A DNA stretch of 64,000 bases from Trissonchulus latispiculum. Its lineage: Eukaryota > Nematoda > Enoplea > Enoplida > Ironidae. A model generated the notes under the pieces. It was not told where the DNA came from. It saw only the letters and a list, made by a program, of their open reading frames with translations, and ran no database searches. Shown here in pieces: positions 1-9,565 of this stretch. Made by a program: the position numbers and the translations under genes. Position 1 is the stretch's first letter; every line of letters starts with the position of its first letter. The stretch lies in contig JASAND010000718.1 of the NCBI GenBank assembly GCA_030248195.1, positions 1 to 64,000 of the forward strand, written 5' to 3'.

Positions 1-52
1 CGAGAACTCGCAGTGCTAGTGCTAGTCGTCGAGTCAAGTGTACAAGTGTAAC

Positions 53-223
53 AATCTTCGCCTACAGCGTGGAGAATCTTTTCTTTTCGAGAGTCTTTTC
101 TTTTGCCGTGCTTGCTGTATCCACCTTACTCTTATCAGCATTTACCAGAATTTGTTTTTCAATCATTTGTGAACAGTGAACGTGCTGCTCCGTCTATTGC
201 CAAGCTAAAGCCGTCCTTAAGTG
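53..223 (+). repeat. Duplicated leader of the small secreted gene, copy 1
   Basis: This block is closely similar to 2596-2763. Both copies lie directly before a small secreted-protein gene and end with the same bases up to the ATG, so the tandem duplication included the probable 5' untranslated region and perhaps promoter. No clear TATA box is visible. Bases 1-52 show nothing recognisable. Confidence 0.7.
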
Positions 224-499
224 ATGCTTAACCCGCACGGCTTGGTGCTGTACTTTGCGATATTCCTGTCTGTATGTCAGAATGCCTCTAGTGCTGCCTG
301 TGCCGAGCAATGTCTGCAACAGATGAAGGACAACGCGAGTCTACGCGGCACCGGCACTGTAGCACAGTGTCGTGCCTTCCAGGAGCTGCAACGCTGCCTG
401 TTCGAAGACTGCCCGCTAGACGGCCCGCAGAAGTGGGAACAGCTGAAGAGTAACAGACTTGTCAAACGATATCTGGAGAAAACTTGTAGATTGGGCTAA
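224..499 (+). CDS. Small secreted six-cysteine protein, copy 1
   Basis: A 91-residue protein that I do not recognise. It begins at the ATG at 224; the in-frame GTG at 221 is upstream and is not a plausible animal start. Residues 1 to about 24 form a hydrophobic signal peptide ending near SSAA. The mature part has six cysteines spaced C-x3-C-x18-C-x8-C-x4-C-x24-C, is rich in charged residues and has no other membrane segment. The even cysteine number suggests three disulphides in a small extracellular protein. A tandem paralogue lies at 2764-3039 with the same cysteine pattern and a duplicated leader. No intron is evident between the ATG and the TAA stop. Function is unknown; a secreted peptide, binding protein or defence factor are all possible. 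Confidence 0.6.
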   Translation: MLNPHGLVLYFAIFLSVCQNASSAACAEQCLQQMKDNASLRGTGTVAQCRAFQELQRCLFEDCPLDGPQKWEQLKSNRLVKRYLEKTCRLG

Positions 500-521
500 T
501 TAACATGTCGTCAGTTAATTA

Positions 522-1519
522 AAGTCTGACACAAAATTGTGTGTACAAAATCTGTAAGGCCTCTACTGAACTAAATGTACGTCGTAACCCTATAAAACCA
601 TATATTTTCGGAATCCCTGCAGCAAGACGAACATTTTTATGAAATTTAAATTTTTTAAAATTGCAGACACAAGGACGAAAAAAATCGGTTGAGAAATGAG
701 CTTTTTATTCCAAAAATTCGATTTACCATTTTCTTTGATGTTTGCCGCTTTTAGCAGCTTAGACTAGTTTATTACTCGTTACTCGCTCAAGGGAAAATTT
801 CTTCTATTAGATTTTCAGGACCGCCTAGGAGTCTGCTTTCACTTGATACATGTGGTATTTCAAATTTTGAAAGCAGATTTTTTGAAAAATACCACTCTGA
901 CCAAAAATTTCGCAAAACATATTAAGCAAAAGTGAGTAAAAATAACAAAATCATGAAGTTCAAGCTGAGCTGAATCCAACAATATAAAGGTTTTGTTGCT
1001 ACGACTTATCTTGCGCCAGCAACGAATTTTTAAATTATATCCTTTATTTCAGCTGGCTTATTTAAACTTTACGTTGTTGGATTCAGCTCAGATTGTACTT
1101 TATGATTATGTTATTTTTACTCACTTTTGCCAGATTCGCTTTACCTAAGTTTTGGGTCTAAAGTGGTTATTTTCAAAACAATCGACTTCCAAAATTTGGA
1201 ATACCTACATCAGGTGAAAGCAGACGCCTGAGCGGTCCTGAAAATCTAATCGATAAAATGTTCCGTTGAGCGAGTCGCGAGTAATACCAGTCAAAGCTGC
1301 AAAAAGCGGCAAACATGAAAGAAAATGGAAAAAACAAATTTTTGGAATAAAATGCATGTTTGTCAAACGAGTTTTTCGTTCTTGCGTCAGTCGATGCCTC
1401 TTCGGACGGGAAAATTTTTCTGGAAGAATGAGCTGAATACCTGAAACGGTCCAAAAAATTCTCCGAAAAACTGATATTTTAAAATTTTTGAAATTTTAAA
1501 AACATTTTGCGTCAGACTT
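522..1519. mobile_element. Palindromic foldback element, copy 1
   Basis: The ends are inverted copies of AAGTCTGAC, and the left and right halves are imperfect reverse complements meeting near 1040. For example, the stretch around 945-990 (gagtaaaaataac, then gctgagctgaatccaac) returns inverted near 1070-1130. A close relative lies at 24175-25505. No coding region is supported. The right end abuts the MITE at 1521, which inserted there. Confidence 0.75.
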
Positions 1520-1520
1520 A

Positions 1521-2071
1521 AGCCCGGTTCATACTTGTCTCTGAGTCTCTGTCTTTATGTCCTTGTCTCTATGTCTCTGTCCTTCTGTCTCTAAACTGAT
1601 AGAGACAAGACGTTCATACTTAAAAGGACAAAAGGACAGAGACTCGGTCATGTGACAACTAATTCAAATTCCATTGGTCACTGGATTTAATCAAAACCGA
1701 ACAAAAACCTTTTCAAATTAAATAATATCTTCTTAATATTGCTGTCCGTTTACAGCTAAACTTATATATGGTGAAAAACTGACTTTAAAATTTGATACAA
1801 GTGCAGTTACCTTAAAATATGACTATGTGACTAAAATATGACTTAATATTATTTAACTGACTGATCACGTGATATTATTCTATGTTCTGATTGGCTGTCT
1901 CTTAAGGACAGGCAGAAAAGTTGAACATTGTTCAACTTCGCTTAGAGACACTTAAGGACAGCTTAGAGACAAAAAGACAAAAAGACAGAGACAGGTATGA
2001 ACCGTATAGAGACAGAGACATAGAGACAGAGACTAAGAGACAGAGACTCAGAGACAAGTATGAACCGGGCT
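1521..2071. mobile_element. MITE with AGCCCGGTTCATACTT ends, copy 1
   Basis: Perfect terminal inverted repeats begin AGCCCGGTTCATACTTGTC, and the element is flanked by TTA on both sides (1518-1520 and 2072-2074), as for PIF/Harbinger-type insertions. Next to each end is a tandem array of a GAGACA-like hexamer (TGTCTC on the left, GAGACA on the right), so the whole element can fold back. A relative with identical termini but a different internal repeat lies at 53033-53826. Non-autonomous; no gene. Confidence 0.85.
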
Positions 2072-2074
2072 TTA

Positions 2075-2595
2075 GTGTAAAGATGTTGCAAATGATACTG
2101 CAAATGATACTGCAAATGTCTTGAATTGGGTCATGGTTTTGAGTGTGAGCTATTAGTCAAGCTTACAGATTTCCTTGCAGGTTTGCTCTTTGCTTTCCAA
2201 TTTTTTCTGGCCACTTTCTTTTTGTATGAATTAAGCTGTTAATTAAGCTGTTAAGCTAACCCAACCCCAAAAATGTTTGAGAACATTGAGTTGTGTAGCG
2301 GGGTTTAGCCAACCCAAAAATTTCATGGTTGAACCAACCCCAAAAATGTACTCAATTCGGGTTGAAGTCAATCCAATTTGATGACATTGGCTCCACAAGA
2401 TTTCAGGATTGGATCCCGAAATGTATTCACCCCGGGTGGAATTCTTCCCACTTTTGATAAGATTGGTGCCAGCTTTGAAGAATATGACTTGTGCGGCAGA
2501 TAGACGCAGGCTTTAGAGTTGCTGCAGTATAGAATTTAAGCGTGAAGTCTCACTTGTGCGAGTAAACTGGCTTTGATTATGTTATTTTTTATTTG
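2075..2595. other. Spacer between the two small secreted genes
   Basis: I see no gene. A short proline/asparagine-rich-looking repeat (cccaaccccaaaaatg-like, about 2255-2350) recurs a few times. The rest is AT-rich unique sequence. Confidence 0.5.
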
Positions 2596-2763
2596 AATCT
2601 TCGCCTACGCTGTAAAACCTTTTTGAGCAAGTCTTTTATTTCGCCGTGCTTGCTGTATCCATCTTACTCTTATCATCATTTACCAGAAATTGTTTTCTCA
2701 ACAATTTGGTGAACAGTGAACGTGATGTTCAGTCTATAGCTAAGCTAAAGCCGTCCTTAAGTG
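2596..2763 (+). repeat. Duplicated leader of the small secreted gene, copy 2
   Basis: This is the counterpart of 53-223. It runs without interruption into the ATG at 2764. Similarity over the whole block with scattered substitutions and small indels indicates an older tandem duplication. Confidence 0.7.
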
Positions 2764-3039
2764 ATGCTTAACCCGCACGTCTTTGTGCTGTATTTTGTGC
2801 TGTTCCTCTCTGTATGTCAGAATGCATCTAGTGCTGCCTGTGCCGAGCAGTGTAAGCGACAGATGAAGTACAACGCGAGTCAACGCAGCACCAGCAGAGT
2901 GGCACAGTGTCGTTCCTTCCAGGAGTTGCAGCGATGCCTGTTCGAAGACTGCCCGCTAGACGGCCCGTTGGAGTGGGAAGAACTGATGAGCGTCAGACCT
3001 CTCAAAAGACTTCTAGGGACAACTTGTGGATTGGACTAA
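2764..3039 (+). CDS. Small secreted six-cysteine protein, copy 2
   Basis: A 91-residue paralogue of the protein at 224-499, starting at the ATG at 2764. It has the same signal peptide (LNPHVFVLYFVLFLSVCQ-like) and the same six-cysteine spacing, and the FEDCPLDGP segment is unchanged. Replacements are concentrated in the loop between cysteines 2 and 3 and in the C-terminal third (for example an arginine-rich ...SVRPLKRLL stretch). That pattern is compatible with functional divergence after duplication. The frame is intact with a TAA stop. I do not recognise the family. Confidence 0.6.
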   Translation: MLNPHVFVLYFVLFLSVCQNASSAACAEQCKRQMKYNASQRSTSRVAQCRSFQELQRCLFEDCPLDGPLEWEELMSVRPLKRLLGTTCGLD

Positions 3040-3439
3040 TTAATTAACATGTCAGTTAATTAGTAAAGAGGTTGTAAATGAGTGACTGTCCTGAATTAGT
3101 GTGCTGTTTTGAGTGCGAGCTATTAGTCGTAGCTACAGCATGTAATAAAAAGAGTATGTAATAACTTATAGTGTGACAAGCGTTGCGTTACACTTTTAGT
3201 TATCAGCTGGCGGGACGTCGTCTGCATGATCTCTGCTGCTCGTCCATCTGCAGATCGTCCATCTGCTTATCTCCCCACATCTCACTCGCTCTATGTTTGC
3301 GTGTTGAAGCTCGCATGCAGTATACTCTGTTCGCGTAAATTGTGCCTGACTGGAGCTATGACACGCAAGCCGTTATTTTCTCAGTTTTGGGGGGAGTCAC
3401 CAGTTATTTTGCAGCTAAGTTCTGCCAGCTGATAACTAA

Positions 3440-4022
3440 GGTCCTATTTCTGTAAAGAGTAAACGGATTAGATTAAGATTAATCCGCATTAAAGAAATAG
3501 CACCTCGGATTAAACGGATTAAAATTTAATCCCGCGAGTTAACGAGTTAAACGGATTAAATTTAATCCTATTTCATTAATGCAACTAGGATTAAAAGTTT
3601 TATCTAATCCTGTTTCTTTATTCACGCTTCTGATTAAAAATCAACCCGTTAATTTTAACCAGACCTGCTTAATAGCTGTTTCTTTAAAGATTAATTTTAA
3701 TCCGTTTAATCCTTCGCCTGCATTTTCAACTAGTTTTTAATCCGCGGATTAAAAATGGTCTGATTAACATACGTGTGCTTGGGGGGGGGGGTTGCGGTGG
3801 GGTTGGTAAAAAACCGGAAAAATCCGGTTTTTTCGGCGGACTTCGGCGGCCCTTCACCCCCCCCGAATTTCCCCTCCTGCACATGTCTGCTAATTAAACG
3901 AGTTAGCTTTAATCCGTTTAATTCGTTTAATCCTGCATTAAAGAAACAGCCGTTAAAAGTTTAATCCGGCTGATTTTTAATCAGTTTAATCAGACCATTT
4001 TAATCTTTAAAGAAATAGGCGC
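3440..4022. mobile_element. Harbinger-type MITE, TAA-flanked
   Basis: The inverted ends are GGTCCTATTTCTGTAAAG and the complement of CTTTAAAGAAATAGGCGC, with TAA on both sides (3437-3439 and 4023-4025). The interior is full of inverted GATTAA/TTAATC motifs. It is itself split by a G-rich insert at 3767-3889, giving three nested insertions here. Confidence 0.75.
3767..3889 (+). repeat. G-rich short interspersed element, copy 1
   Basis: Begins ACATACGTGTGCTTGGGGG and ends CCCCTCCTGCACATGTCTG. The termini are imperfect inverted repeats, and runs of ten G and eight C lie just inside. Related copies are at 4774-4947 and, inverted, at 55340-55441. The long G tracts could form G-quadruplexes. Confidence 0.65.
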
Positions 4023-4047
4023 TAAGAGTTTGGTGCTTGTCACACTA

Positions 4048-4316
4048 ATTATTGTGCAACCTAGTTATTTGCTGTCCACTCATTTTATCGCCTACATTTT
4101 TGATGGATATTTTGTCCGGACACTTCACAATGCAACTCACAACTTATTCACTATAACAACAGTGCAAATCTGCAATCATTGTGCAACCAATTAAAGGCAA
4201 TATTTCAGACCTAATGGATCTAAGATATTGCAGTCTACATGAAACAGCAACAGTTTGCACTAATACTAGCAAAGAGGCAGTGGAAAGTTAGACTGATGTC
4301 AGTCAATCCTAACCAG
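4048..4316. other. Short intergenic spacer
   Basis: AT-rich unique sequence between the MITE cluster and the stop codon of the lyase-like gene. It should hold that gene's 3' untranslated region. No other feature is seen. Confidence 0.4.
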
Positions 4317-6971
4317 CTATCCAAATCGCATTAGATACGGTTTTTGCTGGTAATTCACTGTCCAAGCCAAAAAATCGCCACTGGCATCGGCGAGAAAATC
4401 ATCTCGAAGCAGTCTCAGACCGCGCACGAATTGTGTGGCAGTCTCGATATCGGGCGTTATTTCGCGGTCCTCGTCATAGTAGGCCAGATATTTCCGTACC
4501 ACTCTGAGCAGGCGCTGATTTGTGGCCGACAGGGTTCGATTTTGAATCTTGACTCGCAAATCCAGGGCTTGCATCGCCTGCATCAGCTCGATTCCGTAGA
4601 TATACTCGATGTTCTCAGCCGCTTCTTCCAAATTCTTCGCCACCTAAAACAGAACCATAAAGAGTGTATATTTCTCGAAAGAGAGCGTGGAAGTAGGGGT
4701 GCGTCTTCGAAAACTACTGCGAAAATTGAATCTTCGATGCGTAAAGTTTCAGCATTTGTTGAGCGAGTTTTCAGCATACATGTGCTTGGGAGGGGGAGGG
4801 TTGGGGGGGGGGGGTTTAGCCCCCCGACCTGGATCTCACCCCCAGAGGGTTCCCTCACACCCCCCCCCCCCCAGAATCCGGGTGTTTTGGGCCTGTGGCC
4901 GCCGGCTCACTCCCCCCCCCCAGAACTTTCCCTCCTGCACATGTCTGGTTTTTAGTCTGGTGCGCAATTTAAGACCATGTTTTTGCGGTAGCTACTTTCT
5001 GGGGTAACTAATGGTGAGAGCAGAAAACTTTGGTTAATGGCAAATTTCCATAATGCAAATTTTTGTTACCACATTGCATAACGGTGCTCCGTGAAGCACG
5101 GTTATCTTGTTTGAGGAGTAAGCGAGGTTTATGCCAGGCTTATCAGCGATCTAATAAATTGCAGACTTTCTGAGTGAGGCTCGAAGGTTCAAATTAGTTA
5201 ATTTGAGATGTTTTTTAATTTGATTGGTTGATTAATTTAATTTTTAGACTCCACTGCACACGACTCATTCTCAGCTAGTATCCGTTTTGAATATTATGTT
5301 AACAACCAGAGATAGTCCAAAACATGATATTATGCAGCGCATCTGGTCGGAGCACCGTTATGCAGTTACAAGATCAACGAAATGAAGAGAAATCGTGGTT
5401 TTCGCATTCCCCCGATTAATAATTTTACCGAACATTCTAGCCAATATCAAGAGTACATAATACATAAGAGTGTGACAACTGAAAGGTTTTTTGCTATTAG
5501 CTGCCGCTGTACACGCTTGGGCATTACATTTTGCAGTTCTCAACGATTTGTCATTCAAACTGACCTGAAAAAGGTTAGTGGCCACATCCTCAATCCCACC
5601 TTGCATGGTAATGGAATGAAATGAGACGGGGTTGGCCGCTTGAGCCGTCTCAATGAAGAGGGCAATGAAGCTTTTCTGGAGGGCGGAGTAGGCCTGTCCG
5701 TTGTGGTCGTCCGGGTCGACCAAGGCTCGGGGCAGTTTGGTGAACGCTGGGTCGTAGAGTTTCGTCTGGCGATTTGTGGAATACTTCGCCAGTTGGACCA
5801 TGGCGTTGATGAACCCCTCAGCCTCCGAAGACAGCTGAACCGTGTCGTAGTTCGCTGAGGAGCAGACCGCACCGACCACCGGCTCCTTGAGGATGTACTG
5901 ACTCACCTGGGAGTAGTTGTTGTATCGACTCAGCGGAGTTTCGATGTAGACGGTCGGGTTGTCATCGGAACTGACGATCTGAATTGAGAGCATCTGTTCG
6001 AGGTCCCCCAGTTTTGAGAGGGCATGAGCAATGGGCCAGTGGGCTCCACGGTAGGAAAGAGGGTCCTGGATAGCTCGTTCCTCATCGACCTCGAACAGAT
6101 AGCCTCCTTCCAAATGCTGTAGCACATTGGCCGCAACGCGCGGAGCATTTGGAAACGGCCGAATCCCAACGACAAACGGCAACAGCGGGCTGATGTTACC
6201 GTTGAGCGCCTCCAACGAAGCAGCCAGCAAGATGGTGGAGAACTTGACCAGAACTCCGGCCCGTTCGGTAGCCGATACCAGGTGCGCCGTGGATAGGGCG
6301 TTATTCGACAGAATCGACAACCCGTCCTTGGCAAACGGGACCAGGGGACTGAGGCCCGCATCTTTCAGGGCGTCAGAGGAGTTAACTCGTTTGCCCCGGT
6401 AGAAGACCTCCCATTCGCCCATCATGGAAACGCCGATGTGAGCCGCCAGTAGGATGTCACTCATTCCGACTGAACCATCCTCCGGGACGACCGGCATGAT
6501 GTTGGCGTTGATGAAGTCCACGTAGGCCTGCGCGACGGCGGGCTGACAACCGACGTGACCGGTCGCTATCTGGTTCAGCCGGATTATGAGGGCCATTTTG
6601 ACTGTTTTAGGTGCGATGGGGCGACCGCTCGACGCCGAGTGACTGTGGAGAATATCTCGATTGAACTGTTCCGATGCCTGAACTGCCTCGGGGGTCAGTC
6701 GGCCCGTTTCGTCGAAGACCGGGGTGTCCTTGTTGTGCCCCACTCCGACTGTCAGACCGTAAACGTTCTTCCCCAAGCGAGCCGATTCGATTACCAGGTC
6801 GTAGGCGGCTTGGATTCGCTTCGCGGCTGCATCGCTTAGGCTGACCGTAACCCGGTCATCTTGAGCTGCGATCAGATCTTGCAGAGTAAGCGAGCTCCCA
6901 TCGAGTTCAAGATGCAAACCCTGTACAGTAAAACTGTAAAATAGCGACCAAAACAGCAATCGTCGAAGCAT
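4317..6971 (-). CDS. Secreted aromatic-amino-acid-lyase-like protein, copy 1 (MIO triad absent)
   Basis: Two exons, 6971-5565 and 4643-4317, with donor CAG|GTCAGT and acceptor TTTTAG|GTGG; 577 residues. The fold family is histidine/phenylalanine ammonia-lyase (PF00221 type). Support includes the tyrosine loop YGLTVGVG at residues 71-78, the GSVG...AAHIG...MGE.EVFYRG core at 166-193, SSDDNP later in the chain, and the C-terminal helix IELMQAMQALDLR. Residues 1-18 look like a signal peptide, so the product should enter the secretory pathway. In active enzymes GSVG is followed by Ala-Ser-Gly, which cyclises to the MIO electrophile. Here it reads GSVGMSD, one residue shorter, so classical ammonia-lyase chemistry is doubtful. 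The exons are visibly more GC-rich than their surroundings. An inverted paralogue is at 19558-22086. Related MIO-less sequences exist in bacteria as far as I recall, so ancient horizontal transfer is possible. Confidence 0.8.
4774..4947 (+). repeat. G-rich short interspersed element, copy 2
   Basis: Lies in the intron of the lyase-like gene. It has the same termini as copy 1 (CATACATGTGCTTGGG... and ...CCCTCCTGCACATGTCTG), a run of thirteen G near 4804 and long C runs near 4860 and 4912. Confidence 0.65.
5075..5364. mobile_element. MITE with TGCATAACGGTGCTCCG ends
   Basis: The left end TGCATAACGGTGCTCCG is the reverse complement of the right end CGGAGCACCGTTATGCA. It is 290 bp and lies wholly inside the intron of the lyase-like gene. 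The same terminal motif, with ACCAGAAT continuing inward, bounds the larger composite element at 57537-60733. Confidence 0.65.
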
Positions 6972-8037
6972 GGCGAAGTGCAGACCAGAAAGACACTAAA
7001 GCAAAAACTTGCATAACAAAACGTTTTATAGGGGGCAAAATAGTTTCAAACAGTTTTGGGTAATAAAGAATCTGAAGAACAACTTTATCTGAAAACTTTT
7101 CAGCTTTTTTCAATCTTGTTGCTGCCTAAGATGGGTGGAAAATTAATTAGTCGAAAGCCGTAAAATTTCCCCTTGGAGATGACATAAACATAAATAATGT
7201 TGTTCTTATTGTTCGCACAACTGGTATAATGGTATAAGAAGAGGAACTTGTATGTAAAGTGTGTCCTTAAACTGTCCTTACTCTAGATCTCAAAAAGAAA
7301 TTGTATCAACCTTTCAAGTTTAAAACGGAGATCGTTTAACAGTCTATATTGCTTTCCCTTTCACATTTCTAAGAATTATGCCCTGAAAGTTTTTAAAAAG
7401 TATGTCCCGAAAATTGTTAAAGTTCGCGATTTCTGGACAGTAATGTATAATTGCGTTTAATGCGTAATATAAATTCAGTACCGCTTGCTTAGATGGGCTT
7501 ATTTAGAAGTAAGAAATAAAAGTCACAAATGGTTGCCCATATTATTTTATTCATTTATTCCGCAAAAAATAAGCAGTTCCGTGATTTGGATGAGTCTAAA
7601 TTTGTTGGTATCGGGCTTATGGATTACAGAATTTATGGCTGGAAATGCTAAACATTTTGCCGGTGGTGCGATGGATTACTGTTTATACAACTCTTTTGCA
7701 CTTTTCCTATGTAAAGACTGTGCATATAAATCAGATAATGCACAGTGCAGCGTGCGTATAACTGAATTATACGCACGCTGCACGCTGGGAAGCCGGTCCC
7801 TAATCTAAATTGCTGTAGCATACAGTTGCCTGCATGCTACAGCAGTGTGTACAGCAGAGCTCCAACCTAGACAGCTCTGCTGCACACCAAAAAGTAGGCC
7901 TCCCAGCCATGGCAAGCAATAATGTTGCTGCCACTTTATGTTGAAATTTGTCTTAAACTTAGCTGTCAGCTGCAACATAAATGAGTAAGGTTTCATGAAT
8001 TAAGGAGAGGTTGAATCGTTGTATAAGTACTTTACAA
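6972..8037. other. Spacer upstream of lyase-like copy 1
   Basis: This should contain the promoter of the minus-strand lyase-like gene. No gene is supported. A strong hairpin at about 7738-7797 (cagcgtgcgtata... inverted) resembles the end of the MITE at 8038-8187. A second hairpin, with GCAGAGCTxxxAGCTCTGC arms, lies at about 7850-7885. Confidence 0.45.
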
Positions 8038-8187
8038 CACACCTTAGCGTTGTTCACTAATTTCTACTGCGTACGTCGTATGGGAAGCCCTCGTGCGTGG
8101 CACTCGTGCGCTTCGCGCACTCGTGCCCCACACTCGGAGCTTCCCACACGGCGTGCGTATAAATCAGTGAATGCACGCTAAGGTGTG
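8038..8187. mobile_element. 150-bp MITE with CACACCTTAGCG ends
   Basis: The left arm CACACCTTAGCGTTGTTCAC and its continuation are the inverted partner of the right arm ending CGCTAAGGTGTG over about 47 bp. The centre is a GC-rich hairpin (cgtgcgcttcgcgcactcg). A degenerate fragment of the same family is at about 7728-7797. The flanking 8188-8715 holds no recognisable gene. Confidence 0.65.
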
Positions 8188-8715
8188 CTATAAAGTATAC
8201 TTGTATCAAAGGAGACGCTAAGAATAACATTGTTGGTCAGAAAACAAAGGTGAACCTTTCGCTGTTTTTTTCCACTCGATTGCCATGAGCACAATCTCCA
8301 AAAGGTTATATACCAACAAAAAATGGCACCCAAAATTTTTTCTTATTCAAGAAGAGTAGTTCCAATAATCTTAAAGAAGTGTGTTGTGATAACAATAATT
8401 AATAGCCTTGTTAATAATATTAGCCTGTTCTTAAAGATTAAATAGTTAGCGGCAAATTATAGGAACAGTTTGCACCATGACATTACTTTTACTGCAAATG
8501 TTAATCCTAAAACGACAAAAATAACTTCTATCAGGAAAAAGAAAAGACTGGAACATAATCATTAATTTGTCGGCGGCATTCCCAGCAGTTTTGTCAGATT
8601 AATTCATCACACACCAAACCTTCTGATGTCAGCAACCTTTTAATGTTTTAAATAACCTTGAGCTAAAGCAACCGGAAAATTTCGTTCGAATGGCTGCTCA
8701 CCCATCACACCTAAA

Positions 8716-9563
8716 TTCTGGTTTGCTAAATTCCGGTTTGCAAAATTCCGGTTTGCTAAATTCCGGTTTGCTAAATTCCGGTTTGCTGAATTCCGGTTTG
8801 CTGAATTCCGGTTTGCAAAATTATTCCGGTTTGCTAAATTCCGGTTTGCTAAGTTCTGGTTTGCAAGATTCCGGTTTGCTAAATTCCGGTTTGCAAAATT
8901 CCGGTTTGCTAAATTCCGGTTTGCAAAATTCCGGTTTGCTAAATTCCGGTTTGCAAAATTCCGGTTTGCAAAATTCCGGTTTGGAAAATTCCGGTTAGCT
9001 AAATTCCGGTTTGCAAGATTCCGGTTTGCTAAATTCCGGTTTGCTAAATTCCGGTTTGCTGAATTCCGGTTTGCTGAATTCCGGTTTGCAAAATTTCGGT
9101 TTGCAAAATTCCGGTTTGGAAAATTCCGGTTTGCTAAATTCCGGTTTGCTAAATTCCGGATTGCTGAATTCCGGTTTGCTGAAGTCCGGTTTGCAAAATT
9201 CCGGTTTGGAAAATTCCGGTTTGCTAAATTCCGGTTTGCTAAATTCCGGTTTGCAAAATTCCGGTTTGGAAAATTCCGGTTTGGAAAATTTCGGTTTGCA
9301 AAATTCCGGTTTGGAAAATTCCGGTTTGGAAAATTCCGGTGAGCTAAATTCCGGTTTGCAAGATTCCGGTTTGCTAAATTCCGGTTTGCTAAATTCCGGT
9401 TTGCTGAATTCCGGTTTGCTAAATTCCGGTTTGCAAAATTCCGGTTTGCTAAATTCCGGTTTGCAAAATTCCGGTTTGGAAAATTCTGGTTTGCTAAATT
9501 CCGGTTTGCTAAATTGCGGTTTGCTAAATTCCGGTTTGCTAAATTCCGGTTTGCTAAATTCCG
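8716..9563. repeat. 15-bp minisatellite, about 56 units
   Basis: Units are TTCCGGTTTGCTAAA with recurrent variants at the last six bases (GCAAAA, GGAAAA, GCTGAA, GCAAGA). Every unit keeps a length divisible by three. The only length change I see is a 3-bp insertion near 8821. The array is therefore open in several frames on both strands. On the minus strand an open frame from 9650 to 8640 would encode a protein of repeated N-R-N-(L/F/S)-(A/P). The coding reading is discussed under findings; I annotate it as a repeat, not as a gene. Confidence 0.95.
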
Positions 9564-9565
9564 AG

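Larger units (their letters stand above)
3169..4047. mobile_element. Outer MITE with TAGTGTGACAAGC ends
   Basis: The left end TAGTGTGACAAGC... and right end ...GCTTGTCACACTA are inverted. The inverted match resumes inside (TTAGTTATCAGCTGG near 3200 against its complement near 3425). A TA duplication is plausible. It is interrupted by the MITE at 3440-4022. The internal reading frame at 3226-3432 has no support as a gene. Confidence 0.65.

Noticed and set aside
5555..6839. Long frames on both strands over the lyase-like exon
   Set aside because: They are shadows caused by high GC content and codon bias of the real minus-strand exon.
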